Position numbers and translations under genes: made by a program
Shown: positions 50,173 to 58,405 of the stretch, in pieces
Position numbering within the stretch: the first letter of the stretch is position 1
How the letters are laid out: each line of letters begins with the position of its first letter
Origin: JANYBV01 sp043763155
GTDB lineage: Bacteria > Pseudomonadota > Alphaproteobacteria > Rickettsiales > SXRF01
Direction of reading: 5' to 3'
Assembly: GCA_043763155.1 (NCBI GenBank)
Contig: JAYULW010000050.1
Coordinates: 1-64,000, forward strand
DNA length: 64,000 nucleotides
Notes under the pieces: model-generated
Database searches by the model: none
The model's input: only the letters and a program-made list of their open reading frames with translations
What the model was told of the DNA's origin: nothing

Positions 50173-50415
50173 ATGCAGAAAGATAACAAGTTTTTTGACG
50201 ATATGGCCAAGGTGGCAAGCGGCGCGGCGGGCGGTTTGCTGGAAATGAAGCGCGAAGCCGAGCAGATGCTGGCCTTCCATGTCGAAAAAATCCTTCAAAA
50301 ATCGAGTATTGCCACCCGTGAGGAATATGACACCCTCCTCGCTATGATTACTAAGCTGCGGGAAGAGCAAGACAAAATCACCAAACGCCTCGACGCGCTG
50401 GAAAAGAAGGCCTAG
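50173..50415 (+). CDS. ubiK: BMFP-domain protein, UbiK-type ubiquinone accessory factor
   Basis: UbiK-family proteins (formerly YqiC/BMFP) aid aerobic ubiquinone synthesis in enterobacteria. The 80-residue product has FFDDMAKVASGAAGGLLEMKREAEQ, an amphipathic helix, followed by a coiled coil ending in EEYDTLLAMITKLREEQDKITKRLDALEKK in parts, the typical family layout. I chose ATG 50173, with AGGAG eight bases upstream; the frame upstream is not homologous. In alphaproteobacteria the biological role has not been established as firmly as in E. coli. Confidence 0.88.
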   Translation: MQKDNKFFDDMAKVASGAAGGLLEMKREAEQMLAFHVEKILQKSSIATREEYDTLLAMITKLREEQDKITKRLDALEKKA

Positions 50416-50717
50416 GCCACGACGCCCATCCGGCCCTAACCCACTGATATTTGGCAGCCGCAAAAAACCCTTAAGAAATTAGGGGTGGACAATCAGGCTA
50501 TTAGCCATTTTATACACCTTTTCCACAGCCATAAAAAAACATTTATAACCAGTTGGTTTTTAAGAATAAAATAAATATTCTTAAACCTTCCTTAAACCTA
50601 TGGATTTTTGGTTTTTTCCATGTAAGGATGACCCTCGAAATCACGCGCAAAGCCCCCGTGGCCGCCACTAATATACAATTCCGCTTCTAAAATCATTACG
50701 GCAAAGGAATAAATAAA
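50416..50717. other. AT-rich intergenic region before the YbjN gene
   Basis: This 302-base gap holds no convincing gene. It contains a perfect 10-bp palindrome TTTAAGAATA (50559-50568) / TATTCTTAAA (50576-50585) and, overlapping it, TTAA-N7-TTAA at 50581-50595, which is listed separately. A 24-codon ORF at 50600-50671 was judged not real. The region presumably carries the YbjN promoter and its control sites. Confidence 0.5.
50581..50595 (+). promoter_or_regulatory. CtrA-type full site TTAA-N7-TTAA
   Basis: TTAA at 50581-50584 and at 50592-50595 are seven bases apart, matching the CtrA consensus spacing of alphaproteobacteria. It overlaps the right arm of a 10-bp palindrome. The next gene on this strand is the YbjN-domain gene, about 120 bases on. 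In AT-rich DNA such a match can arise by chance. Confidence 0.4.
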
Positions 50718-51218
50718 ATGACCTCGATGATGATCAAGACCGACACGACATATAATCCTCTCGATGTTGCCGAGATGGTGATCATGGATCGTGACTGGGT
50801 GTTTGATCGCCCTGCCGACGGTGAACTAATCGCCGAAGTAAATGGCGCATGGTGCAACTACCGCATGTGGTTCAGCTGGACTGAAGACAATGGCGGCCTC
50901 GCACTCACCTGCGCCATGGACGGCAAATTTCCCAAGACCGCCCTGTTCCGTATTCATTCCCTGCTCGCAATGATCAACGAGAAGATCTGGCTCGGCCATT
51001 TCTCGGTCAACACCGAAGATGCCTCCGTCACCTTCCGCCACTCCATCCTGATCCGCGATGGCGTGGGCACCTCGCCTGAACATCTGCAGGACCTGCTCGA
51101 CATCGCAATCCTCGAATGCGAACGCTTCTACCCCGCTTTCCAGTCGGTGGTATGGGGCGGCAAGTCGCCAGCAGAAGCCATCGAAATCGCTCTCTTCGAA
51201 ACCATCGCCGAAGCGTAA
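50718..51218 (+). CDS. YbjN-domain protein
   Basis: The 166-residue protein has the fold and motifs of YbjN/type III secretion chaperone-like proteins common in alphaproteobacteria: an N-terminal ADP-like segment (YNPLDVAEMVIMDRDWVFDRP), alternating strands (ELIAEVNGAWCNYRMWFSW), and a C-terminal helix (LQDLLDIAILECERFYPAFQ) ending with GKSPAEAIEIALFETIAEA. The function is not known. GGAATAAATAAA precedes the ATG. It is followed by a strong terminator and then proC, a pairing often seen in the class. Confidence 0.85.
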   Translation: MTSMMIKTDTTYNPLDVAEMVIMDRDWVFDRPADGELIAEVNGAWCNYRMWFSWTEDNGGLALTCAMDGKFPKTALFRIHSLLAMINEKIWLGHFSVNTEDASVTFRHSILIRDGVGTSPEHLQDLLDIAILECERFYPAFQSVVWGGKSPAEAIEIALFETIAEA

Positions 51219-51243
51219 AAGAGCCAACAAGTCGCACCACGCA

Positions 51244-51273
51244 AAAGGGTCCGGTGGAAACACCGGGCCCTTT
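51244..51273 (+). terminator. Terminator between the YbjN gene and proC
   Basis: AAAGGGTCCGGTG-GAAA-CACCGGGCCCTTT forms a 13-bp stem (one U-G pair) with a GAAA tetraloop, 25 bases after the YbjN stop, followed by a T-rich stretch (ATCGTTTT). Confidence 0.75.
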
Positions 51274-51312
51274 ATCGTTTTACTCCCCGGCAAAAAAAGC
51301 TATAGATATTTT

Positions 51313-52107
51313 ATGACACATACCCTTCTCCTCGTCGGTCACGGAAAAATGGGCGGCGTTCTTTTAGAGCGCCTGCGCAACACGGCAATTTTTTCCGCCA
51401 TCCACGTCATCAGCCCCAACCACACGCAAAAAAATAGCGGCATCGTATCGTGGCACCGCGACCTCGCCTCCGTACCCGCCGATTTTTCTCCCAGCGTCAT
51501 CACCCTCGCCGTAAAACCCGCGCTGCTGGAAACCATCCTCCCCCACTACGCTGGCCGCTTCGCAACTGCGCTTTACGTCTCCGTCGCCGCTGGCAAAACG
51601 CTTGCCTTCTACCAAAAATATCTCGGAGCCGCCCACATAGTCCGCGCCATGCCCAACACCCCTTCCCTCGTGGGTGAAGGCATGACTGCGCTTTGCGCCG
51701 CAAACACCTTAAGCGCCGCCGCCCGCGCCACCGCCACCAGCATGATGCAGGCCATCGGCGAAATCCTCTGGGTCGAAGACGAATCGCAAATGGACGCCGT
51801 CACCGCCCTTTCCGGCTGCGGCCCCGCTTATGTATTTTTATTCATGGATGCCCTCATCAAAGCCGCTATCCACTCCGGCCTAACCGGACCCGATGCCAAA
51901 AAACTCGCCCTGCAAACCGTGAAGGGCAGCGTTGCCCTCGCCAGCACCAGCCCCAAAAGCCTCGAAGAACTCTGCGCCCAGGTCGCAAGCCCCGGCGGCG
52001 CCACCGAAGCCGCCCTCAAACAACTAAAAAATAATGATGCCCTGCACAGCCTGATGCAAAAAGCCATAGACGCCGCCATCGCCCGCACCCGCGAAATGGC
52101 CCAATAA
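51313..52107 (+). CDS. proC: Pyrroline-5-carboxylate reductase ProC
   Basis: ProC reduces pyrroline-5-carboxylate to proline with NAD(P)H. The 264-residue protein has the N-terminal dinucleotide motif LLLVGHGKMGGVLLERL, AVKPALLETILP, IVRAMPNTPSLVGEGMTAL, ALSGCGPAYVFLFMDALI and the C-terminal signature CAQVASPGGATEAALKQL, all standard. I chose ATG 51313; the frame upstream overlaps the YbjN gene. A TATAGA six bases before the ATG suggests a leaderless transcript, consistent with the terminator just upstream. Confidence 0.94.
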   Translation: MTHTLLLVGHGKMGGVLLERLRNTAIFSAIHVISPNHTQKNSGIVSWHRDLASVPADFSPSVITLAVKPALLETILPHYAGRFATALYVSVAAGKTLAFYQKYLGAAHIVRAMPNTPSLVGEGMTALCAANTLSAAARATATSMMQAIGEILWVEDESQMDAVTALSGCGPAYVFLFMDALIKAAIHSGLTGPDAKKLALQTVKGSVALASTSPKSLEELCAQVASPGGATEAALKQLKNNDALHSLMQKAIDAAIARTREMAQ

Positions 52108-52108
52108 A

Positions 52109-53494
52109 TTAAAACAGCCGCACCGTGTGCCCCGGCGGCATAATGCGCAGCGCATAGCTAGGGTTTTTCCGCCACACCTGCACCTCATACGCCCATGAAA
52201 TGGGCCGCGCCGCCACCGACGAATAGCCGCGCCACACATTCACCCCCACCACCAGCATCACCGCAACAAGCACGCCATACAGTACCCGGTGCAAAACCAC
52301 GCGGCTCTGCGCCGCGTTAAACACAAACACAAACCCCACCAGCATCGCCTGCGCCAAAAAATAACGGTGGTTGGTCGTGATCAGATACATCTTGCTGTTG
52401 CCCACCACCGCCGAGCAGAAAAAATTCCCCACGCTGATCGCCGCAATACTCAGCACCAGCCAAAGCGTCACCGGCGTTTGGCCTTCGCGTTTCTCACCCA
52501 GCGCAACCATTGTCCAGCCACCAAGCCCCATGCTTGCGCCCAGCACCAGTAACCAATGCGCAAAGCCGCCACGCATCACCGACTCAATAAAATAAATCCC
52601 CGTCGTATGAAATATCCGCCAATCCGAAAACGGATACACCAGCAAGCGCTCATACAACCACAAGAGCAGCACATCCAATTCGCCAATCCCCTGAAACCGC
52701 GAACCGCCCGTGTCATACATCAAACTGTCCACACCATAGCTGCGCGAATACGCAAGCCCCGCCAGCTGCAGCAGTACGCCCGCTGACAAAATCCCCACCT
52801 GCACCAGCCGCTCGCGTTCGCGCCGCTGCAGGTACGCAAACCCATAAACCGGAATCAACCATAGCGACACCGGCCCGCACAACACCGAAAACACCAGTGC
52901 GCGCCGCTGCCACATGCGCTCCGCTTCGCTCTTCGCATCCGACACCAGCACCAGCGCCACCGCCACCGCCATATAAAAATGCGCGTACGTAATCGAGAAC
53001 CGGTCCTCCGCCGGTGGCACAAACGCCATCACCACCAAAGCCAGCAGCTTACTGGCAAACCCCGGCAGCGGGCAGCCGGGCGCAAACAGCAACGCCGCAA
53101 CCACCGCCCCCACCAGCGTGCCCCCAACCGTCATCGCATAAGGCGCTGCCTCCATCGGCAGAATCTTCTCCGCCACCGTCGTCACGAAGTTGATCCATAA
53201 ATTGCAGTACCCTTGGTGCGGCGAAAGCAGCGACGGCCACCAATCGCTCACATACGCGAAGCGGTAATACACCGTCGCCTGCTCCATATATAAGTATGGC
53301 GTGCCAAACAAATGCGACCACGCCCGCCCCAGCGCCAGCCACAAAAACACTGCGCCCGCTGCTATATATACAGAGCGCGGCCGCGCGCAATCAACGCGCC
53401 GCCACAGGAAAACGCCCGCCGCGCGCAGCGGCGAAACCACTTCAAGCCCCTGCAAAACCACCCGCCATAATCGCGTTAAAGCATTGACTTTCAT
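52109..53494 (-). CDS. Polytopic membrane protein of unknown function
   Basis: The 461-residue product has about ten to eleven hydrophobic segments (for example VYIAAGAVFLWLALG, ALVVMAFVPPAE, VLLHRVLYGVLVAVMLVVGV) with short polar loops. The overall shape, with a charged and aromatic first loop (YLYMEQATVYYRFAY), resembles GT-C-type glycosyltransferases or O-antigen-related membrane proteins, but no DxD or EDxD pair is clear. I chose ATG 53494; a TTG at 53518 is possible. It converges on proC with one base between. I cannot assign a substrate. Confidence 0.68.
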   Translation of the reverse strand: MKVNALTRLWRVVLQGLEVVSPLRAAGVFLWRRVDCARPRSVYIAAGAVFLWLALGRAWSHLFGTPYLYMEQATVYYRFAYVSDWWPSLLSPHQGYCNLWINFVTTVAEKILPMEAAPYAMTVGGTLVGAVVAALLFAPGCPLPGFASKLLALVVMAFVPPAEDRFSITYAHFYMAVAVALVLVSDAKSEAERMWQRRALVFSVLCGPVSLWLIPVYGFAYLQRRERERLVQVGILSAGVLLQLAGLAYSRSYGVDSLMYDTGGSRFQGIGELDVLLLWLYERLLVYPFSDWRIFHTTGIYFIESVMRGGFAHWLLVLGASMGLGGWTMVALGEKREGQTPVTLWLVLSIAAISVGNFFCSAVVGNSKMYLITTNHRYFLAQAMLVGFVFVFNAAQSRVVLHRVLYGVLVAVMLVVGVNVWRGYSSVAARPISWAYEVQVWRKNPSYALRIMPPGHTVRLF

Positions 53495-53532
53495 AGGAAT
53501 AATCGCAGTTTTGTGCAACGCAACATTTTTGC

Positions 53533-53561
53533 TTGACTCCCTCTATGGAATTTGGCATTAT
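53533..53561 (+). promoter_or_regulatory. Promoter of the phasin gene
   Basis: TTGACT (53533-53538) and CATTAT (53556-53561) are 17 bases apart, leaving a leader of about 60 bases before the ATG. A TATAAT at 53614-53619 just before GGAGAG is an alternative but has no -35. Confidence 0.55.
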
Positions 53562-53630
53562 GTCGGCCAATGTCACGAGCCGCAACTGTTGTGCGCTGTG
53601 AGAATTGCAACTTTATAATGGAGAGACCCC

Positions 53631-54044
53631 ATGAATTACAACAACGCATTTGCCGATATGTTCAAAAGCACCCTCGATTTCAACCAGCTGTTCTCGACCC
53701 AGCGCCGCAACATCGAAGCTCTTTCCGCTGCCAACCAGGTAGTTGTTGAAGGCGTTCAGGCCGTTGCTCGCCGCCAGGCTGAAGTAATGCGCACCAGCGT
53801 TGAAGACACCCTGAAGGCATCCAAAGACCTGATGACCAGCGGCACCCCCGAAACCAACCTCACCAAGCAGGCGGATTTCGCTAAGTCCCTGTTCGAAACC
53901 GCGCTGTCCAACCTGCGCGAAATCACCGAAATGGCTACCAAGTCCGGCTTCGAAGCATTCGACGTGCTGAACCGCCGCGCTGCTGAAACCCTGGAAGAAG
54001 TTTCCAAGGCAGCACCGACCGCCACCAAGAAGAAGTCTGCTTAA
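53631..54044 (+). CDS. Phasin-family protein
   Basis: Phasins coat polyhydroxyalkanoate granules. The 137-residue protein is helical and amphipathic, with FADMFKSTLDFNQLFSTQRRNIEALSAANQV in parts and repeated Ala/Glu/Lys helices, ending in a basic tail (PTATKKKSA); this matches the Phasin_2 family common in alphaproteobacteria. GGAGAG lies upstream of the ATG. It has its own promoter and a strong terminator. No PHA synthase is in the window, so granule function is inferred. Confidence 0.87.
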   Translation: MNYNNAFADMFKSTLDFNQLFSTQRRNIEALSAANQVVVEGVQAVARRQAEVMRTSVEDTLKASKDLMTSGTPETNLTKQADFAKSLFETALSNLREITEMATKSGFEAFDVLNRRAAETLEEVSKAAPTATKKKSA

Positions 54045-54067
54045 TTAGCCGACACTTTACGGAAATA

Positions 54068-54099
54068 AAAAACCCCGGCCTAACCGCCGGGGTTTTTTT
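54068..54099. terminator. Bidirectional terminator between phasin and uvrC
   Basis: AAAAAACCCCGGC-CTAACC-GCCGGGGTTTTTTT forms a strong stem with A- and T-runs on both flanks, so it can stop transcripts from the phasin gene on the plus strand and from uvrC on the minus strand. Confidence 0.92.
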
Positions 54100-54110
54100 A
54101 TTCTCTACAA

Positions 54111-54160
54111 TCACCCCGGCGAAGGCCGGAGTCCAGACCCGGCCTGCGCCGGTATGACGC
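54111..54160. repeat. REP-like palindromic repeat element
   Basis: ACCCCGGC-GAAG-GCCGG and CCCGGCC-TGC-GCCGGT form two small hairpins separated by AGTCCAGA, and the element ends in TATGACGC. The pattern (paired CCGGC/GCCGG palindromes flanking a GTCCAGA core) is that of dispersed extragenic palindromes common in alphaproteobacteria. It ends three bases before the uvrC stop. Only this copy is in the window. Confidence 0.6.
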
Positions 54161-54162
54161 AA

Positions 54163-56043
54163 TCATTCGCCGTGGAAGTGGTTGTAGATCAAAGCCGCCA
54201 TCGTCTTACTAATACCCGCAACCTTCCCCAAATCCTCCACACTCGCCGCCGCCACCGAGCGCGCCGATCCGAAATGATGTAAGAGCGCGCGCTTGCGCCC
54301 CGGCCCAATTGAGCTAATCGCATCCAGCTCCGATGTCTGCATAGACTTGCTGCGCTTATTCCGGTGCGCCCCAATGGCAAAGCGGTGCGCCTCATCGCGC
54401 ATGCGTTGCAGCGCGTGCAGCACCCGGTCATTCTCCGGCAGCTGGAACGGCGCCTTGCCCGGCATAAAGAACTGCTCGCGCCCCGCATTCCTGTCCGGCC
54501 CCTTGGCAATCGCCACATAAGGAATATCGGTAATCCCCAATTCCTCAAACACCTGCGTCGCAACCGACAACTGCCCTGCCCCGCCGTCAATCAGCACCAG
54601 GTCAGGAGTTTTTTCCTCTTCCGCCTTCTCCGGGTTGCCCTCACTGTCATTACTGCCGATAAGCTTCCCAAACCGGCGCGTAAACACTTCGCGCATCATG
54701 CCATAATCATCGCCGGGAATAGTATTCGGGTTCTTGATATTGAACTTGCGGTACTCGTTTTTAATAAAGCCCTCCGGCCCCGCAACAATCATGCCCCCCA
54801 CCGCGTTCGTACCGCTGATGTGGCTATTGTCATACACCTCGATCCGCTTGGGAATTTCCTCCAGCCCGAACAATGCCTGAATCCCCTCCAGCACCACCCG
54901 CTGCGTCGCATTCATTGACATGTGCCGTGTCAACCCCTCGCGCGCATTGCGCACACACTGCTCGATCACCTCGCGCTTCTCACCGCGAATCGGATGCACC
55001 ACCTCCACCTTATAATCGGTGTTCAGCCGCAAGGCTTCTTCCAGCAGCGTCGCCTCTTCCACCAATACGGAGGTAAGGATCAGCGGCGGCGGCGGTTGCA
55101 CCTGATACACCTGCCCGATAAATGTCTGCATGATTTCGCTGTCGCTATGCTGGCTGGTCTGGGTGGGGAACCATGTTTTATTCCCGTAATTGCGCCCACC
55201 GCGATAACTGAAAAGCTGGATACTGCACTGCGCGCCTTCGCGCGCCAGCGCAATCACATCGGCGTCGCCCAGCTCCACATTAGAAACCCCGCCCGACTGC
55301 TGCACATGCGTCAGCGCCTTGATGCGGTCGCGCAAAATCCGCGCCTTCTCATACTGCATCTTGGCGCTAAGCTCCTGCATCTCCAGCACCAGCGCCTCTT
55401 GTATCTGGCGGCTTTTGCCGGAAAGAAACGCTTCGGCCTGCGCGCCCAGCGCCTTGTAATCTTCATCCGAAATTTTATTCACGCATGGCCCGGAGCAACG
55501 CTTGATCTGGTACAGCATGCAGGGCCGCGAACGGTTCTTGAAAAAATTATCCGAACAGGTGCGCAGTAAAAATGCTTTCTGCAAAAGCGTGATGGTTTCA
55601 TTCACTGCGCCCGCAGAAACGAACGGCCCAAAATATTTTCCCTTCGGCGTCTTCGCACCGCGATGTTTTCCCAACCGCGAGAACGCGTGATCGCCGCTGA
55701 TAAAGATATAAGGAAAAGATTTGTCATCTTTTAAAAGAATATTGTAGCGCGGCGAAAATTTTTTGATTAGGTTTGCTTCCAACAACAACGCCTCGGCTTC
55801 CGATCGCGTTGTGATGATCTCCATACTCGCTGTTTGCGAAACCATGATTTGAATGCGCGTACTCGCTGCGCTGACATTCACATAACTGCCCACGCGGTTC
55901 TTTAAATTCTTCGCCTTCCCCACATATAAAACATTCCCGCTGACATCAATCATCCGGTACACCCCAGGGGTATGCGGAACATTGGCGAGAAAACGTTTGA
56001 TAACGTTCCGCCCGTCGCTCAAAGATAATTGTGGTGTTTCCAT
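54163..56043 (-). CDS. uvrC: UvrABC excinuclease subunit UvrC
   Basis: UvrC makes both incisions around a lesion in nucleotide excision repair. The 626-residue protein has the N-terminal GIY-YIG domain (TPGVYRMIDVSGNVLYVGKAKNLKNRV), the Cys-rich segment MLYQIKRCSGPCVNKIS, a UVR motif (ELSAKMQYEKARILRDRI), the RNase H-like C-terminal nuclease (IEVYDNSHISGTNAVGGMIV, DLVLIDGGAGQL), and terminal helix-hairpin-helix motifs (ISSIGPGRKRALLHHFGS). All four domains are intact. It stands alone with an AT-rich upstream gap. Confidence 0.96.
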   Translation of the reverse strand: METPQLSLSDGRNVIKRFLANVPHTPGVYRMIDVSGNVLYVGKAKNLKNRVGSYVNVSAASTRIQIMVSQTASMEIITTRSEAEALLLEANLIKKFSPRYNILLKDDKSFPYIFISGDHAFSRLGKHRGAKTPKGKYFGPFVSAGAVNETITLLQKAFLLRTCSDNFFKNRSRPCMLYQIKRCSGPCVNKISDEDYKALGAQAEAFLSGKSRQIQEALVLEMQELSAKMQYEKARILRDRIKALTHVQQSGGVSNVELGDADVIALAREGAQCSIQLFSYRGGRNYGNKTWFPTQTSQHSDSEIMQTFIGQVYQVQPPPPLILTSVLVEEATLLEEALRLNTDYKVEVVHPIRGEKREVIEQCVRNAREGLTRHMSMNATQRVVLEGIQALFGLEEIPKRIEVYDNSHISGTNAVGGMIVAGPEGFIKNEYRKFNIKNPNTIPGDDYGMMREVFTRRFGKLIGSNDSEGNPEKAEEEKTPDLVLIDGGAGQLSVATQVFEELGITDIPYVAIAKGPDRNAGREQFFMPGKAPFQLPENDRVLHALQRMRDEAHRFAIGAHRNKRSKSMQTSELDAISSIGPGRKRALLHHFGSARSVAAASVEDLGKVAGISKTMAALIYNHFHGE

Positions 56044-56526
56044 AGGTTCCTAAGGGGTCGCTTTCGGGCATTAATCATTTAAAAAAGTAATCCACGAAAC
56101 CTGTGGATAACTTTGTTGGCAACTATATAAATTTTGCATAAACGAACAAGGAATGCTTGGGTTTCATGTGATTGCCTAATATTTAGGCAGTTAGTTAAGG
56201 CATTGTTCTATAGGTATAATAATTAATTTGTTAATGGCCCATCTGCAGGGTTTAGTTAATCCTTAACTGTTCAGATTTAGCTTGCCATCATCTGTGTACA
56301 ATAACCTAGAAGAATTCCACACAGCATAGCCAACTAGGCAATAATTTCCTACTGAAATTGCGTAATGCCGCCCCTGCAAAACCCCCGCCGCACCCCCTCC
56401 GCCCATGTGCAGAAAATTCATGGCAAAAGTTGCAATAAAAAAAATAATGCCGCAACTGCATTAATTCAAGTTGCCAACATTTTTCATTACCAATTTTCGC
56501 GCACCCTCACTACACTGCACCACCTT
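56044..56526. other. 483-base AT-rich intergenic region between uvrC and the Kef-type antiporter
   Basis: No credible gene is seen. The region contains TGTGGATAA at 56102-56110, the complement of a perfect DnaA box, and a perfect palindrome TGCCTAA-TAT-TTAGGCA at 56173-56189. It also holds TTAA-rich stretches near 56195 and 56255-56265 and a 13-mer CTACACTGCACCA (56510-56522) shared with the J-domain gene promoter. It is divergent for uvrC and the antiporter, so it presumably holds both promoters. Confidence 0.5.
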
Positions 56527-58242
56527 ATGACTGAGCATGTTCAGCTTTTCCAGATCGCCATCTTCCTCTGCGCCGCCGTGCTCATCGTGGCCTCGTGCCG
56601 CGTGCTGCGTTTAAGCCCGGTTATCGGGTATCTGGCGGCGGGCGCCGCCATCGGCCCCTTCGGCCTTGGCCTGGTGCATGACGTGGAAACCACAGCAGGC
56701 ATCGCCGAATTCGGCGTGGTCTTCCTGCTATTTGTTATTGGCCTTGAGCTTTCTTTCAGCCGCCTGCGCAGCATGCGCAAACATGTGTTCGGCTTCGGCG
56801 GCCTGCAAGTAATCATCACCACCGCCGTCTTTGCCGCCATCATCGTCGGCTCCGGCGGCAACGCCGCCATTGCCCTCATCATCGGCGGCGGCCTCGCGCT
56901 GTCTTCCACCGCCATCGTGCTGCAGGTCATCAACGAACAGGGCGAAAAATCCTCGCAGGTAGGCAGGCTTTCCCTCGCAGTCCTCATCCTGCAAGACCTC
57001 GCCGTTATCCCGCTATTAGTAATGGTCTCCCTGCTCGACGCCAAAGGCGCGTCGCTCTCCACCGTCGTCATTGATGCGCTGTTCAAAGCCACCCTTGCCA
57101 TCACCATCATCTTCATCGCGGGCACCTACCTCCTTCGCCCGCTCTTCCGCTTCATCGCCTCGCTCGAAAACACCGAACTCTTCACCGCCACCACCTTATT
57201 AGTAGTATTGGGCGTAGCCTCCATCACCAGCCTCGCAGGGCTTTCGCCTGCGCTTGGCGCATTCATGGCCGGCCTGCTGGTCGCCGAAACCGAATTCAAA
57301 CCCCAGGTCGAATCCGACGTGCTGCCGTTCAAAGGCCTTCTCCTCGGCCTCTTCTTCATGATGGTCGGCATGTCGCTGAATATTGACATGCTGTTCGAGC
57401 GCTTCGGCAGCATCGTGGGCCTCACCATTGCGCTCATGGCCATCAAGTCCCTCATCATCATGGGCCTGTGCCGCGTGTTCCATTTCTCGCTCAGCACCGC
57501 CGTGCATGTGGGCCTGCTGCTTTCGCAAGGCGGTGAATTTTCCTTCGTGCTTTTCGGCCTCGCCGCAAGCCAGGGTGTGCTGGACGCCCCCAGCTCGCAA
57601 AGCCTGCTGGTTATCGTCACCGTCAGCATGACCATCACTCCCCTGCTTGCGCAGGTCGGCCAGCGCATCGCAACCGCCCTTGAAAAATATTCCCTCTCCC
57701 GCCCCGAAACCATGATCGAGGAAACCCTCGACCTGCACCACCATGTCATCATCTGCGGCTATGGCCGCGTAGGCCACACGGTGGCGCAAATGTTAGAGAC
57801 CGAAAACATGAGCTATGTCGCCATTGACACCGACTCCTTCCTCACCGCCCGCGAACGCAAGCGCGGAACACCCGTCTATTACGGCGACACCACCCGCGTA
57901 CACGTGCTGAACGCACTCGGCATCCAGCGCGCCCGCGCCGTCATCGTCACGCACAACGACACCCGCGTGGCGCTGCAAACCATCCAGACCATCCGCGAGC
58001 TGAACCACGACCTGCCCATCATCGCCAGGGCCAAAAACATCGAGCAAATCCACAAATTAGAGGCCGCAGGGGCCAACAAAGCCGTGTCCGAGATGTTTGA
58101 AACCAGCCTGCAGATGGGCGCTGCCCTGCTCAAGTCCGTAGGCGTAAACGACTTTGAAATAACAAGAATCCTCGATGTTTTCCGCGCCGAGGACTACGCC
58201 ATGACCAGGGCCTCCGAAAACGAAATGGCCCCCGCCACCTAA
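56527..58242 (+). CDS. Kef-type CPA2 cation:proton antiporter with RCK domain
   Basis: The 571-residue protein has an N-terminal CPA2 membrane domain of about twelve segments (VIGYLAAGAAIGPFGLGLV, FLLFVIGLELSFSRLRSM, LSPALGAFMAGLLVAETEF, LLLGLFFMMVGMSLNIDML, the pattern around the ion-binding region) and a C-terminal RCK/TrkA-N domain with HVIICGYGRVGHTVAQML near residue 402. This is the KefB/KefC layout; potassium or sodium efflux coupled to protons is expected. I chose ATG 56527 over upstream starts. The gating ligand is not known. Confidence 0.9.
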   Translation: MTEHVQLFQIAIFLCAAVLIVASCRVLRLSPVIGYLAAGAAIGPFGLGLVHDVETTAGIAEFGVVFLLFVIGLELSFSRLRSMRKHVFGFGGLQVIITTAVFAAIIVGSGGNAAIALIIGGGLALSSTAIVLQVINEQGEKSSQVGRLSLAVLILQDLAVIPLLVMVSLLDAKGASLSTVVIDALFKATLAITIIFIAGTYLLRPLFRFIASLENTELFTATTLLVVLGVASITSLAGLSPALGAFMAGLLVAETEFKPQVESDVLPFKGLLLGLFFMMVGMSLNIDMLFERFGSIVGLTIALMAIKSLIIMGLCRVFHFSLSTAVHVGLLLSQGGEFSFVLFGLAASQGVLDAPSSQSLLVIVTVSMTITPLLAQVGQRIATALEKYSLSRPETMIEETLDLHHHVIICGYGRVGHTVAQMLETENMSYVAIDTDSFLTARERKRGTPVYYGDTTRVHVLNALGIQRARAVIVTHNDTRVALQTIQTIRELNHDLPIIARAKNIEQIHKLEAAGANKAVSEMFETSLQMGAALLKSVGVNDFEITRILDVFRAEDYAMTRASENEMAPAT

Positions 58243-58288
58243 AACAAGTTTACAACCCCACCCACCCTTGCTAGATTCGCCGCCTCAT

Positions 58289-58318
58289 TTGAAAAAATGG
58301 CGGAACACCCCGCATAAT
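58289..58318 (+). promoter_or_regulatory. Promoter candidate for prsA
   Basis: TTGAAA (58289-58294) and CATAAT (58313-58318) are 18 bases apart, about 87 bases before the prsA ATG. Confidence 0.4.
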
Positions 58319-58405
58319 GGTGCCGAATTCATGTGGTTCTCTCCCGGAGCAGCACATGAAGGAAAGCCTATGCGCAAAAATTTGCCGTAATATGAAAGAG
58401 CAACG

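Noticed and set aside
50600..50671. Possible 23-residue leader peptide before the YbjN gene, rich in Phe and Trp
   Set aside because: No ribosome binding site, no attenuator-like hairpins after it, and the following gene is not an aromatic amino acid gene.
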